A DNA stretch of 20,704 bases from Bdellovibrionales bacterium RBG_16_40_8 (GCA_001769925.1 MEPT01000043.1:9667-30370); one strand, 5' to 3'; counted from the stretch's first letter, positions 8,651 through 14,827 are shown. Numbers and translations are program-made. The notes: a model not told the origin generated them from the sequence alone.

Positions 8651-9022
8651 ATGAATTGCCCAAAATGTCAGTCGACTTTTCAGACAACACTTATGCGAAA
8701 TGCCGTTATGGTCGATGTTTGCACTGGTTGCGAAGGCGTATGGCTTGCTCAGGGTGAAATTAATTTTTTTATTAAAGATACAAAAAAACTTAATAAATAT
8801 TACAATAATGGCATAAACCAAGCGATGAGCTGTATAGATAAGTGCCCAACCTGTGACGGCACTTTTTTACGTAAAGGAGCTTTACCAGAATTTTCTTTTG
8901 AGATTGAAGAGTGCCCCAAATGCTTTGGTATATTTTTAGATAAAAAAGAAATTGAAACTTTAAATAATTCTAGAGATGTTAATAAATTTACTCCAGATAA
9001 ACGTGTGCAGCACACCAATTAG
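8651..9022 (+). CDS. Double zf-TFIIB-type zinc-ribbon protein
   Basis: A 123-residue protein with two copies of the zf-TFIIB-like bacterial zinc ribbon. Copy one has CPKC near the N-terminus and CTGCEGVWLAQGEI near residue 25. Copy two has CPTC near residue 64 and CPKCFGIFLDKKEI near residue 85. Each copy supplies four cysteines for one zinc, followed by the characteristic G-x-W/F-L-x-x-x-E-I helix. It probably acts in the cytoplasm; the biochemical role of this family is not established. It starts 36 bp after the hybrid kinase, with only a weak ribosome site. Its stop lies inside the open frame that leads into the M48 protease, one frame back, so it may be either a neighbour or the detached N-terminus of a larger protease protein. 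Confidence 0.8.
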   Translation: MNCPKCQSTFQTTLMRNAVMVDVCTGCEGVWLAQGEINFFIKDTKKLNKYYNNGINQAMSCIDKCPTCDGTFLRKGALPEFSFEIEECPKCFGIFLDKKEIETLNNSRDVNKFTPDKRVQHTN

Positions 9023-9120
9023 TTATTGCACTCGAAAGATTCGGCGTTATCGCATATGGCGCTGGTATATTTATACTGGTTGGGTTTATTGGACTTCAAT
9101 TTCTTATAGGACCCTGGCTA

Positions 9121-9939
9121 ATGGATTGGAGTCTTAGTTTATTTGGCTCTCTTGAATGGTTGCAATTTGAGCAGGTGCCACCTAAATTTAAAAGTTTTCT
9201 TAATAAACTTTGCCGTGACGAGAAATTACCGCTCCCAAAGGTCGGGATAATTCATGACGACTCACCGCAAGCTTTTACTTATGGTCGAACTCCGCATAGT
9301 GCACGGTTAGTGCTGTCAGTAGGTATAATTGACTTACTTGAAAAAGATGAGCTCGAAGCTGTTGTCGCTCATGAAATGGGGCATGTTAAACATTGGGATT
9401 TTGTAATTATGACAATAGCTCAGCTTGTGCCGATATTGTTATATCATATTTATCGCATCTGCATCGATCAATCTAAGCGAAAAAAAACTGGTAATAAAAA
9501 AAATAGCGGCGAAGGGTTGGTTATTGTGGCAGTAATTGCATACATTTTTTATTTGCTAGCTCATTACCTAGTAATGTTTATTTCACGTGCTCGCGAGTAT
9601 TGGGCTGATAAGTTTAGTGTGTACTACACAAAAAATCCAAATTCACTTATTTTTGCGCTAACAAAGATTGGTTTTGGGCTAGTAACCACGGCTCCTGATA
9701 AGCAAAACGAAGTAGAGTCGTCAAAACAGGCAAAAACCATGGCTATTCAAGCTATGGGTATTATGAATATAGGTAACTCTAAAGAAATTGCCCTTGCATT
9801 TCAAGGTGACGCCGCTGCTGTACTAAACCCAGACGTTATTAAACAGGTCATGCGCTGGGATCTCTGGAATCCATGGGCCACCTATTACGAACTTCAATCT
9901 ACTCACCCACTTACTGCTAAACGTATTAACGCAATTTAG
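9121..9939 (+). CDS. M48-family (HtpX-like) zinc metalloprotease core, probably part of a frameshifted gene
   Basis: From the ATG at 9121 this frame encodes 272 residues. The catalytic motif HEMGH (H84, E85, H88, in AVVAHEMGHVKHWDF) and the third zinc ligand E159 (SRAREYWADKF) are intact, and FTYGRTPHSARLVLS is typical of this M48 subgroup. Two hydrophobic stretches flank the metal site (IMTIAQLVPILLYHIY and VIVAVIAYIFYLLAHYLVMF), indicating an inner-membrane protease. The same frame is open back to 9001 and encodes a further membrane helix (AYGAGIFILVGFIGLQFLIG), but no ATG, GTG or TTG lies there. An AGGA at 9108-9111 can serve the ATG at 9121. The protein stops just after STHPLTAKRINAI, and the C-terminal domain expected in relatives continues in another frame. 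It may therefore be a pseudogene or have sequencing indels. Confidence 0.8.
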   Translation: MDWSLSLFGSLEWLQFEQVPPKFKSFLNKLCRDEKLPLPKVGIIHDDSPQAFTYGRTPHSARLVLSVGIIDLLEKDELEAVVAHEMGHVKHWDFVIMTIAQLVPILLYHIYRICIDQSKRKKTGNKKNSGEGLVIVAVIAYIFYLLAHYLVMFISRAREYWADKFSVYYTKNPNSLIFALTKIGFGLVTTAPDKQNEVESSKQAKTMAIQAMGIMNIGNSKEIALAFQGDAAAVLNPDVIKQVMRWDLWNPWATYYELQSTHPLTAKRINAI

Positions 9940-9995
9940 TCGAATTTACATTACCTTTCGTAGCTGGCTTTAGTTTAGGCGGCATTATAAAAACA

Positions 9996-10439
9996 TTGCG
10001 CCGCTACCCTAGCGGCCCATATTTAAGAACAGTTATTTCGGCACTTCTAAAAGCTGTAAAAGTATCGCCAGTTAGATCATACCCCGTTATTTTAAAAGGT
10101 AAAGTTATCGGTCGCGGCGATGCTGGTAATATATTTTCTGAAGACATGATTCTTCGCGATCAAACAGGGATCATTTTTTTAGATTACCAACTGCCACTTG
10201 CTATTTTTAATATTTGGTTTGCTCTTACTAAACTTAATAAATTTAAAAATGAAGAGGTAGTTGTTACTGGGTGGTATCGGCGCGCCCCAGTCCCGTATAT
10301 AGAAGTGCGGACTATTCAGTCAAAAGATAATAGATCCGAATCATATGTGTTATTTTTTAAAATGCTAGGCTGGTTTGTACTACCAGTTATTTTATTCTTA
10401 GTGCTAAAAAGATTTGGCTTGTATATTAGCTCTCTATGA
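9996..10439 (+). CDS. Detached C-terminal domain of the M48 protease (frameshift fragment)
   Basis: From a TTG at 9996 the frame gives 147 residues, but it is open from 9930 and reads without interruption through a membrane-like segment (FTLPFVAGFSLGGIIKTL). No ATG, GTG or TTG occurs between 9930 and 9996, and there is no ribosome site at 9996. The core (VILKGKVIGRGDAGNIFSED, then MILRDQTGIIFLDYQLPL and VVVTGWYRRAPVPYIEV) looks like an all-beta, OB-like domain. From memory, this same stretch follows 'HPLTAKRI' in full-length M48 proteases of many bacteria. A final hydrophobic helix (GWFVLPVILFLVLKRFGLYI) ends the protein. I therefore read it as the C-terminal part of the preceding gene, separated by a -1 shift and possibly a small deletion. 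It could still be translated as a separate membrane protein. Confidence 0.6.
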   Translation: MRRYPSGPYLRTVISALLKAVKVSPVRSYPVILKGKVIGRGDAGNIFSEDMILRDQTGIIFLDYQLPLAIFNIWFALTKLNKFKNEEVVVTGWYRRAPVPYIEVRTIQSKDNRSESYVLFFKMLGWFVLPVILFLVLKRFGLYISSL

Positions 10440-10514
10440 CACCGCAAGAATTTTCATAAAACCTAGATTTTTTTATTTGATATAATTGGTGCAATCCGCA
10501 CAGTGGGCAGACAC

Positions 10515-10542
10515 TCGTTACCCGATCTTGACCGCTATCCGA
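10515..10542. repeat. Left arm of a 28-bp inverted repeat
   Basis: This arm contains the core ACCGCTATCCGA and matches the reverse complement of 10912-10939 at 25 of 28 positions. It covers the stop codon of the HNH-like fragment. The two arms enclose 425 bp in all. No target-site duplication is visible outside them. Confidence 0.7.
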
Positions 10543-10784
10543 TATTCGCGCACGGCTGACTCAAGACTTTGACTTTGCCGTCGGGTAAATTTTAATCCAA
10601 GATTACAGTAACTACGCAAAGATTTAAAACCTAGTCGCACATATAATCTTTTGCGATCGATGACCTCAAGCTGTTCAACCAGGGCACGCTTAAGTTCATG
10701 AATTTGCTTCGCCGTTACCCGTGAACTACGTAGGCATTCGCGCACATAATGGGGCTCTTCGTAATAAAGTCGGTGACGAGTCAT
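10518..10784 (-). CDS. HNH-endonuclease N-terminal-like fragment, 88 residues
   Basis: An 88-residue minus-strand frame beginning with an ATG. The section LVEQLEVIDRKRLYVRLGFK with SLRSYCNLGLKFTRRQSQSL resembles the helical N-terminal region ('L.EIERRRLF..LGY.SLFEY....L.YSE..A..RI') that precedes the nuclease domain in HNH endonucleases common in Bdellovibrio-like genomes. No HNH motif follows before the stop, so this is either a truncated relic or a stand-alone small protein. The stop codon lies inside one arm of a 28-bp inverted repeat whose other arm is at 10912-10939. A weak AAGGAT-like site lies about 7 bases upstream of the start. The assignment rests on pattern memory and is uncertain. 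Confidence 0.4.
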   Translation of the reverse strand: MTRHRLYYEEPHYVRECLRSSRVTAKQIHELKRALVEQLEVIDRKRLYVRLGFKSLRSYCNLGLKFTRRQSQSLESAVREYRIAVKIG

Positions 10785-11258
10785 GAAAGAGATCCTTGCA
10801 AAAATAATAACAACTCTAAATTCTGTGTATTGTATTTGAGTATAAAAAGATGTAATAAGTCCGGCGACCCGTAGGACAGTCGGACGATAAACGCACTGTC
10901 GTAATTTTAGTTCGGATAGCGGTTAACATCGGGCAACGACCATCCCCTAGCTGCTGTGGCCCCATCCCTGCGCGATGAAATTGGCTCATAGAGATATAAT
11001 TCGAGGTAACGATAACAACTGGGGCAGAGGTGCTTTTTAGCCTGAGCGTTAAATAAGTAATTTTTAATAATGCAATTTTCGCGCTTTAATTTATATCGAT
11101 TCTCATAACTACCTGCTGACTTTGTACTCAAAAATCATCTTCATTTAGTTTAAAGTAAGTAGCGTACATTTACTTTTGAGCAACGCTAATTTTATTTTCT
11201 TGTTCTTTTACTAAAATAGCGCTAGTTCATTCTACAATAATAACGTTTAGGAGGGTCT
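10785..11258. other. 474-bp stretch without a convincing gene
   Basis: Between the HNH-like fragment and the polyamine operon there is no well-supported gene. It holds the right inverted-repeat arm and short dyads near 10860-10900: GTCCG with CGGAC, and GACAGT with ACTGTC. A minus-strand frame at 10907-11131 contains HLCPSC and YRYLELYLYEPIS, which vaguely recalls the C-terminus of HNH nucleases but lacks the D-H pair. The likeliest reading is decayed mobile or nuclease sequence. The last 40 bp hold the promoter area of the next operon (TACAAT near 11233) and its AGGAGG. Confidence 0.4.
10912..10939. repeat. Right arm of a 28-bp inverted repeat
   Basis: This arm contains TCGGATAGCGGT, the exact complement of the left arm's core. 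On the plus strand it would read VRIAVNIG, compared with YRIAVKIG at the end of the minus-strand HNH-like fragment. The repeat may therefore be a copied piece of coding sequence and not a transposon end. Confidence 0.7.
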
Positions 11259-12470
11259 ATGAGCAAGGTCTTGATTATAGGAGCTGGGGGCGTAGGTAAC
11301 GTAGTTGTAAAAAAATGCGCGACTAGGCCAGAGATCTTTTCTGAAATCGTTTTGGCAAGTCGTACCTTGAGTAAGTGTGAAGCCATTAAAAACTCTGTTA
11401 AAAGCACTTTAAACAAGAATATTGAAATAGCAAAGGTCGATGCCGACAATACTTCAGAGGTCGTAGCTCTTATTAAAAAACATAAACCAAAGCTTCTTAT
11501 TAATGTCGCTCTACCCTACCAAGATTTAACTTTAATGGACGCTTGTCTTGAAACCGGCATTGATTATCTAGACACCGCAAACTATGAACCACCCAATGAA
11601 GCGAAATTCTCATATAGTTGGCAGTGGGCCTATCAAGATAGATTTAAAGAAAAAGGGCTAATGGCACTTTTGGGTTCTGGATTTGACCCAGGAGTTACAA
11701 ATGTTTTTACTGCCTATGCGGCCAAAAATTATTTTGATGAAATTCACACTCTTGATATTTTAGATTGCAATGGCGGCGATCATGGTAAAGCCTTCGCGAC
11801 AAATTTTAATCCTGAGATAAATATTCGCGAAATCATGCAGCGTGGTCGCTTTTATAAAGATGGTGACTGGTGTGAAACTGACCCGCTAAGTATTCATCAA
11901 ACTTTTGATTTTGCCGAAGTGGGCAAAAAAGAAATGTATCTACTGTTTCATGAAGAACTTGAATCTTTAGTTAAAAACTTCCCTACCCTTAAAAAAGCAC
12001 GGTTTTGGATGACATTCGGGCAAGAGTATCTCACTCATCTTCGTGTAATGAAAAATATTGGCATGACCAGAATTGACGAGGTAGAATATAAAGGCCAAAA
12101 GATCATCCCGCTGCAATTTTTAAAAGCTGTTTTACCTGATCCTGGCTCTTTGGCTGAAAACTATACTGGTAAAACCAATATTGGAACAATCATTGAGGGC
12201 GTTAAAAGTGGCAAGAAGAAAAAAGTTTATATTTATAATATTTGCGATCATGCAAAATGTTATAAAGAAGTTCAGTCACAGGCTATATCATACACAACAG
12301 GTGTGCCCGCTATGATTGGAGCAGCTATGGTGCTCACTAAAAAGTGGCAAGGCGCAGGAGTTTATAATATGGAGCAATTAAATCCCGAGCCATTTATGGC
12401 TGAGCTTAATCAATATGGTCTCCCTTGGAAGGTAATTGACAACTACAATGGCGTATCACTCGATACTTAA
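11259..12470 (+). CDS. Carboxynorspermidine synthase (saccharopine dehydrogenase family)
   Basis: A 403-residue protein, the usual size. The start is an ATG with a perfect AGGAGG 5 bases upstream. The N-terminus is a Rossmann fold with GAGGVG at residues 8-13. Family markers include LINVALPYQDLTLMDACLET, DYLDTANYEPP, GSGFDPGVTNVF and LDILDCNGGDHG, which match carboxynorspermidine dehydrogenase and its saccharopine-dehydrogenase relatives. The enzyme joins aspartate semialdehyde to putrescine or 1,3-diaminopropane with NADPH, giving carboxyspermidine or carboxynorspermidine. It acts in the cytoplasm. The next gene, which overlaps it, encodes the matching decarboxylase, so this assignment is preferred over lysine saccharopine dehydrogenase. 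Which diamine is used cannot be read from the sequence. Confidence 0.92.
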   Translation: MSKVLIIGAGGVGNVVVKKCATRPEIFSEIVLASRTLSKCEAIKNSVKSTLNKNIEIAKVDADNTSEVVALIKKHKPKLLINVALPYQDLTLMDACLETGIDYLDTANYEPPNEAKFSYSWQWAYQDRFKEKGLMALLGSGFDPGVTNVFTAYAAKNYFDEIHTLDILDCNGGDHGKAFATNFNPEINIREIMQRGRFYKDGDWCETDPLSIHQTFDFAEVGKKEMYLLFHEELESLVKNFPTLKKARFWMTFGQEYLTHLRVMKNIGMTRIDEVEYKGQKIIPLQFLKAVLPDPGSLAENYTGKTNIGTIIEGVKSGKKKKVYIYNICDHAKCYKEVQSQAISYTTGVPAMIGAAMVLTKKWQGAGVYNMEQLNPEPFMAELNQYGLPWKVIDNYNGVSLDT

Positions 12471-13608
12471 AGGGCTCGATCTTAAAAAGGTCCCAAGCCC
12501 ATGTTACATAGTCAATATTGAACTTCTTAAGAAGAATTTAAAAATTCTTAACGATGTACAAATTAATACTGGGTGTAAAATTATTTTAGCCCTTAAGGGC
12601 TTTGCCATGTGGGGCGTATTCCCCTTAATTAGAGAATACCTCCCCGGCGTTACTGCAAGTTCGGCTGATGAGGTTCGTCTTGGATTTGAAGAATTTGGGC
12701 GAGAGGTGCACGTCTGCTCCCCTGCTTATTCAGACAAAGATTTTAATGAGCTTATTAAATATGTAAGCCACATCACATTTAATTCTTTTTCCCAGTGGGA
12801 GCACTTTCAAGATATTTTGGCAAAAAAAACCCCGCAAATTAAGTGTGGCATACGTATTAACCCTGAGCATTCTGAAGTTAAGACTGAAATATATGATCCA
12901 TGTCAGCCCAATTCACGTCTTGGCGTGAAACTAAATCAGTTTAAAAATAAATCTCTTAAAGGTATTACAGGCCTTCACTTTCATACACTGTGTGAGCTTA
13001 ATTCTGATTCATTAAAGCGCACATTAGACGTAGTTGAGCATAATTTTGGGCAATACCTTAACGACATAGAGTGGGTCAATTTTGGTGGCGGTCATCATAT
13101 CACTCGAAGTGACTATGATATAAAACTTTTGTGTAAACTAATTACTGATTTTAAAAATAAATATAATGTTGAAGTTATTCTTGAGCCCGGCGAAGCCATC
13201 GCGCTTAATACAGGTGCTCTTTTAACCACAGTGCTTGATATAGTTAAACCTTTAAAAAGCGTTGCAATTCTTGATGCTTCGGCTGCTGCTCATATGCCAG
13301 ATGTGATTGAGATGCCGTATAGACCTAATATTGTTGGCGCTGGGTTGCCGCAAGAACTTGAATATAATTATATACTAGGCGGGCCCACCTGTTTAGCTGG
13401 CGACAATATTGGTGAATACAGTTTTGCTCACGAGCTACAAGTTGGCGACCACCTCGAGCTTCTAGATATGGCCCATTATTCTATGGTAAAAAATAACACC
13501 TTCAATGGCGTGCGCTTGCCATCTATCGGAACTTGGGATCCTGCGACCAAGAAATTTACCTTGCTTAAAAAATTTTCTTATGAAGATTACAAAGGGCGTT
13601 TGTCTTGA
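12448..13608 (+). CDS. nspC: Carboxynorspermidine/carboxyspermidine decarboxylase
   Basis: A PLP enzyme of the alanine-racemase-fold group. It has 386 residues from the ATG at 12448; a TTG at 12436 would add four. I prefer the ATG, although GGAAGG at 12427-12432 is rather far from it. Visible features are SPCYIVNIELLKKNL at the N-terminus, the PLP lysine K50 in LALKGFAMW, the HFHTLCE strand, the phosphate-binding GGGHH region and EPGEAIALNTGAL. The GPTCLAGD segment supplies the active-site cysteine from the other subunit. It removes the carboxyl group of carboxy(nor)spermidine, completing spermidine or norspermidine synthesis. It overlaps the synthase gene by 23 bp, so the two are translationally coupled. 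It ends 58 bp before the tRNA-derived repeat. Confidence 0.93.
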   Translation: MAYHSILKGLDLKKVPSPCYIVNIELLKKNLKILNDVQINTGCKIILALKGFAMWGVFPLIREYLPGVTASSADEVRLGFEEFGREVHVCSPAYSDKDFNELIKYVSHITFNSFSQWEHFQDILAKKTPQIKCGIRINPEHSEVKTEIYDPCQPNSRLGVKLNQFKNKSLKGITGLHFHTLCELNSDSLKRTLDVVEHNFGQYLNDIEWVNFGGGHHITRSDYDIKLLCKLITDFKNKYNVEVILEPGEAIALNTGALLTTVLDIVKPLKSVAILDASAAAHMPDVIEMPYRPNIVGAGLPQELEYNYILGGPTCLAGDNIGEYSFAHELQVGDHLELLDMAHYSMVKNNTFNGVRLPSIGTWDPATKKFTLLKKFSYEDYKGRLS

Positions 13609-13666
13609 GGCGACAACAATGGCGGGACGCGGCAGTGAATGAAAGCGTTTCTCCTTTTTTGTTTGA

Positions 13667-13742
13667 TTTTAAAGAATTTTGGTGCCCCGGGCCAGACTTG
13701 AACTGGCACGTCAGTTTAACCCAACCCAGGATTTTAAGTCCT
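13667..13742. repeat. Left copy of a 76-bp direct repeat; tRNA-Leu 3' fragment (attachment-site-like)
   Basis: This block is identical over 76 bp to 14724-14799. It comprises 13 bp of tRNA-downstream sequence and the 3' 63 bases of tRNA-Leu (13680-13742 on the minus strand), from the CCA end to the anticodon loop. Identity stops in the anticodon stem, and the D arm and 5' acceptor strand are missing, so it is not a functional tRNA. This is the usual look of an att copy left by integration at a tRNA 3' end. Confidence 0.92.
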
Positions 13743-13862
13743 CCTGAGGCTTTTTACTAAGTCGTTAGAATTAATAATAAAAACAACAATAACATGCGGA
13801 TAGCCAATTTATCTAAAGTGCACCATATGCCCTGAAATACCCCCTCTCCAGCAAATAAAAAT

Positions 13863-13892
13863 TTGAATTTCAATAGCATTCCGTGGTAATAT
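13863..13892 (+). promoter_or_regulatory. Promoter of the mini-element operon
   Basis: TTGAAT at 13863-13868 can serve as a -35 box, and TAATAT at 13887-13892 with TG at 13884-13885 as an extended -10, with an 18-bp spacer. A ribosome site (GGAG) and the 40-residue ORF follow within 25 bp. The -10 box lies inside the palindrome described separately. Confidence 0.5.
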
Positions 13893-13901
13893 TATATTAC
13901 C
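13885..13901. promoter_or_regulatory. 17-bp perfect palindrome, probable operator
   Basis: GGTAATATTATATTACC has 8-bp arms around a single central base. It covers the proposed -10 box and start-site region. After a short mismatch the arms extend to CCG and CGG. A repressor bound here would block transcription of the two element genes. If the region is transcribed from further upstream, the hairpin would also mask the GGAG ribosome site. Confidence 0.6.
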
Positions 13902-13914
13902 TTCGGAGTGAGTG

Positions 13915-14037
13915 ATGACTGATAAAATACTAATGATAGCACTAAATGAACTCGACAAGATTTTACACCGACGCTCGTTGAAAATTAAAGATGAATTTAA
14001 GGAAACTCTAGATGATCTCAAAAAACTCATCACATAA
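13915..14037 (+). CDS. 40-residue helical ORF, first gene of the mini-element
   Basis: The ATG at 13915 is 6 bases after GGAG (13905-13908). The 40-residue product begins MTDKILMIALNELDKILHRR and ends with DEFKETLDDLKKLIT. It is strongly amphipathic and charged with heptad-like leucine and isoleucine spacing, so one or two helices are expected. The gene overlaps the following 219-residue gene by 26 bp in a different frame, which implies coupled translation. I do not recognise the family. It could be a tiny regulator, an antitoxin-like partner, or a leader peptide that merely controls the next gene. The ribosome site and the promoter immediately upstream make translation plausible. Confidence 0.5.
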   Translation: MTDKILMIALNELDKILHRRSLKIKDEFKETLDDLKKLIT

Positions 14038-14671
14038 AAAAACTTTTGAAGAGTTTCAATCTGAGCTCATATATCTTGGCGTGGCTATTGAGACAAAGTC
14101 AGCACTCTCTGTTTCGCACTTTGTTGATCTTGAGGAGTTTTTTCTGGCTGCAACTTATAATCTTCAAGCTTCTCGTATCGCAGAGGGTTTTTTATGTTGG
14201 CTCATGCGATATGGTCACTTATTAAGTCCCTCAAAAACAAGAAGGCTCATTCAGTTAAACGCAATCTACGATCAAAGTATTTTTGGAGGTTTTGTTGAAT
14301 ACCTAATGAGCCATAATATCAATTCACTTCAATGGCGAATTTTAAAACCTTTTGTGAAGCGAAATAAAACTCGAAGACCATTAATTGATGGTCCGCGACC
14401 ACACTCCCCAAATCCAGTATTTTTAAAATACAATATTGTTGTACATGATTATAAATGTGACGAAGAGAAGTTTTTGACACCCACGTCACAAGTTTATAAA
14501 AACTGCGTTGAGTTAAAAAACCGCGCTTTATTTGGATCTGTTGTTAACGCTGATGTGGCGAGCTACTTAAAATGGAATCCTAAGGCCACTCCCTATCAAA
14601 TTGCCAAAGCAATTCATAACCACAAGGCACGAGTGTTTGAAGTTTACGAGGATATAAAAGTAGCCATATAA
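14012..14671 (+). CDS. Mini-element protein of unknown function with winged-helix-like C-terminus
   Basis: A 219-residue soluble protein with AAGGAA about 9 bases before its ATG. The N-terminal half is helical (FVDLEEFFLAATYNLQASRI then AEGFLCWLMRYGHLLSPSKT). A central basic and proline-rich stretch (FVKRNKTRRPLIDGPRPHSP) follows. The last 50 residues (RALFGSVVNADVASYLKWNP then KATPYQIAKAI) match the general pattern 'R.LFG...RADV..YL....TPYEIAK', a winged-helix DNA-binding pattern seen in regulators and in some toxin-antitoxin and nucleotidyltransferase-associated proteins. The expected last helix (HNHKARVFEVYEDIKVA) is present. It is the main cargo of the tRNA-Leu mini-element and overlaps the 40-residue ORF. 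It may bind the palindrome upstream. No catalytic motif is evident. Confidence 0.75.
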   Translation: MISKNSSHKKTFEEFQSELIYLGVAIETKSALSVSHFVDLEEFFLAATYNLQASRIAEGFLCWLMRYGHLLSPSKTRRLIQLNAIYDQSIFGGFVEYLMSHNINSLQWRILKPFVKRNKTRRPLIDGPRPHSPNPVFLKYNIVVHDYKCDEEKFLTPTSQVYKNCVELKNRALFGSVVNADVASYLKWNPKATPYQIAKAIHNHKARVFEVYEDIKVAI

Positions 14672-14696
14672 ATTTTTTCATAGGAAATCGGATGGT

Positions 14697-14727
14697 AAAA
14701 ACACTCGAAGCCCCGTGGGGAGTTTTT
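14697..14727. terminator. Possible bidirectional intrinsic terminator
   Basis: An A-run, ACT, an inner CCC-CGTG-GGG hairpin, AGT and a T-run form an interrupted stem with T5 on either strand. It lies 26 bp after the 219-residue gene and 10 bp beyond the 3' end of the minus-strand tRNA-Leu, so it could end both transcripts. The stem is imperfect, with a bulge on one side. Confidence 0.4.
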
Positions 14728-14799
14728 AAAGAATTTTGGTGCCCCGGGCCAGACTTGAACTGGCACGTCAGTTTAACCCAACCCAGGATTTTAAGTCCT
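14724..14799. repeat. Right copy of the 76-bp direct repeat, inside tRNA-Leu
   Basis: Identical to 13667-13742. It covers the 3' 63 bases of the intact tRNA-Leu gene and 13 bp beyond its CCA end. Identity ends next to the anticodon loop, a common crossover position for tRNA-targeting recombinases. Confidence 0.92.
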
Positions 14800-14827
14800 G
14801 TGCGTCTACCAATTTCGCCACCGGGGC
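14737..14827 (-). tRNA. tRNA-Leu(TAA)
   Basis: The minus strand gives a 91-base tRNA including an encoded CCA. The acceptor strands GCCCCGG and CCGGGGC pair fully. The D arm region is TGGCGAAATTGGTAGACGC. The anticodon arm AGGACTTAAAATCCT presents TAA. A long variable arm (GGGTTGGGTTAAACTGACGT), as expected of a type II leucine tRNA, precedes the T arm GCCAG-TTCAAGT-CTGGC. Discriminator base A also fits leucine. The gene is intact and faces away from the membrane-protein gene 78 bp to its right. Confidence 0.96.

Larger units (their letters stand above)
13667..14799. mobile_element. Mini integrated element at tRNA-Leu, bounded by 76-bp direct repeats, no integrase
   Basis: Two perfect 76-bp direct repeats, offset by 1057 bp, flank 981 bp of unique sequence. 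The right copy lies in a complete tRNA-Leu and the left is a 3' tRNA fragment, the arrangement produced by tyrosine-recombinase integration into a tRNA 3' end. The unique part carries a promoter with a palindrome, a 40-residue ORF and a 219-residue protein, both on the plus strand, and a possible terminator. There is no recombinase, replication or conjugation gene. It may be mobilised in trans, be the remnant of a larger island, or be a simple segmental duplication that captured the tRNA end. The tRNA orientation, with the element on its 3' side, fits integration best. Confidence 0.7.

Noticed and set aside
10515..10939. Calling the 425-bp inverted-repeat unit a transposon or MITE
   Set aside because: No target-site duplication is visible on either side, and the arms may be coding-sequence copies.
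10907..11131. Minus-strand frame of 74 residues with HLCPSC and YRYLELYLYEPIS
   Set aside because: No ribosome site, no D-H pair of an HNH domain, and it covers the inverted-repeat arm; treated as possible decayed nuclease sequence, not as a gene.
13680..13742. A second functional tRNA-Leu
   Set aside because: Only the 3' 63 bases are present; the D arm and the 5' acceptor strand are missing.
13809..14033. Minus-strand frame of 74 residues in the mini-element
   Set aside because: It is antisense to the 40-residue ORF and the palindrome, with no ribosome site.
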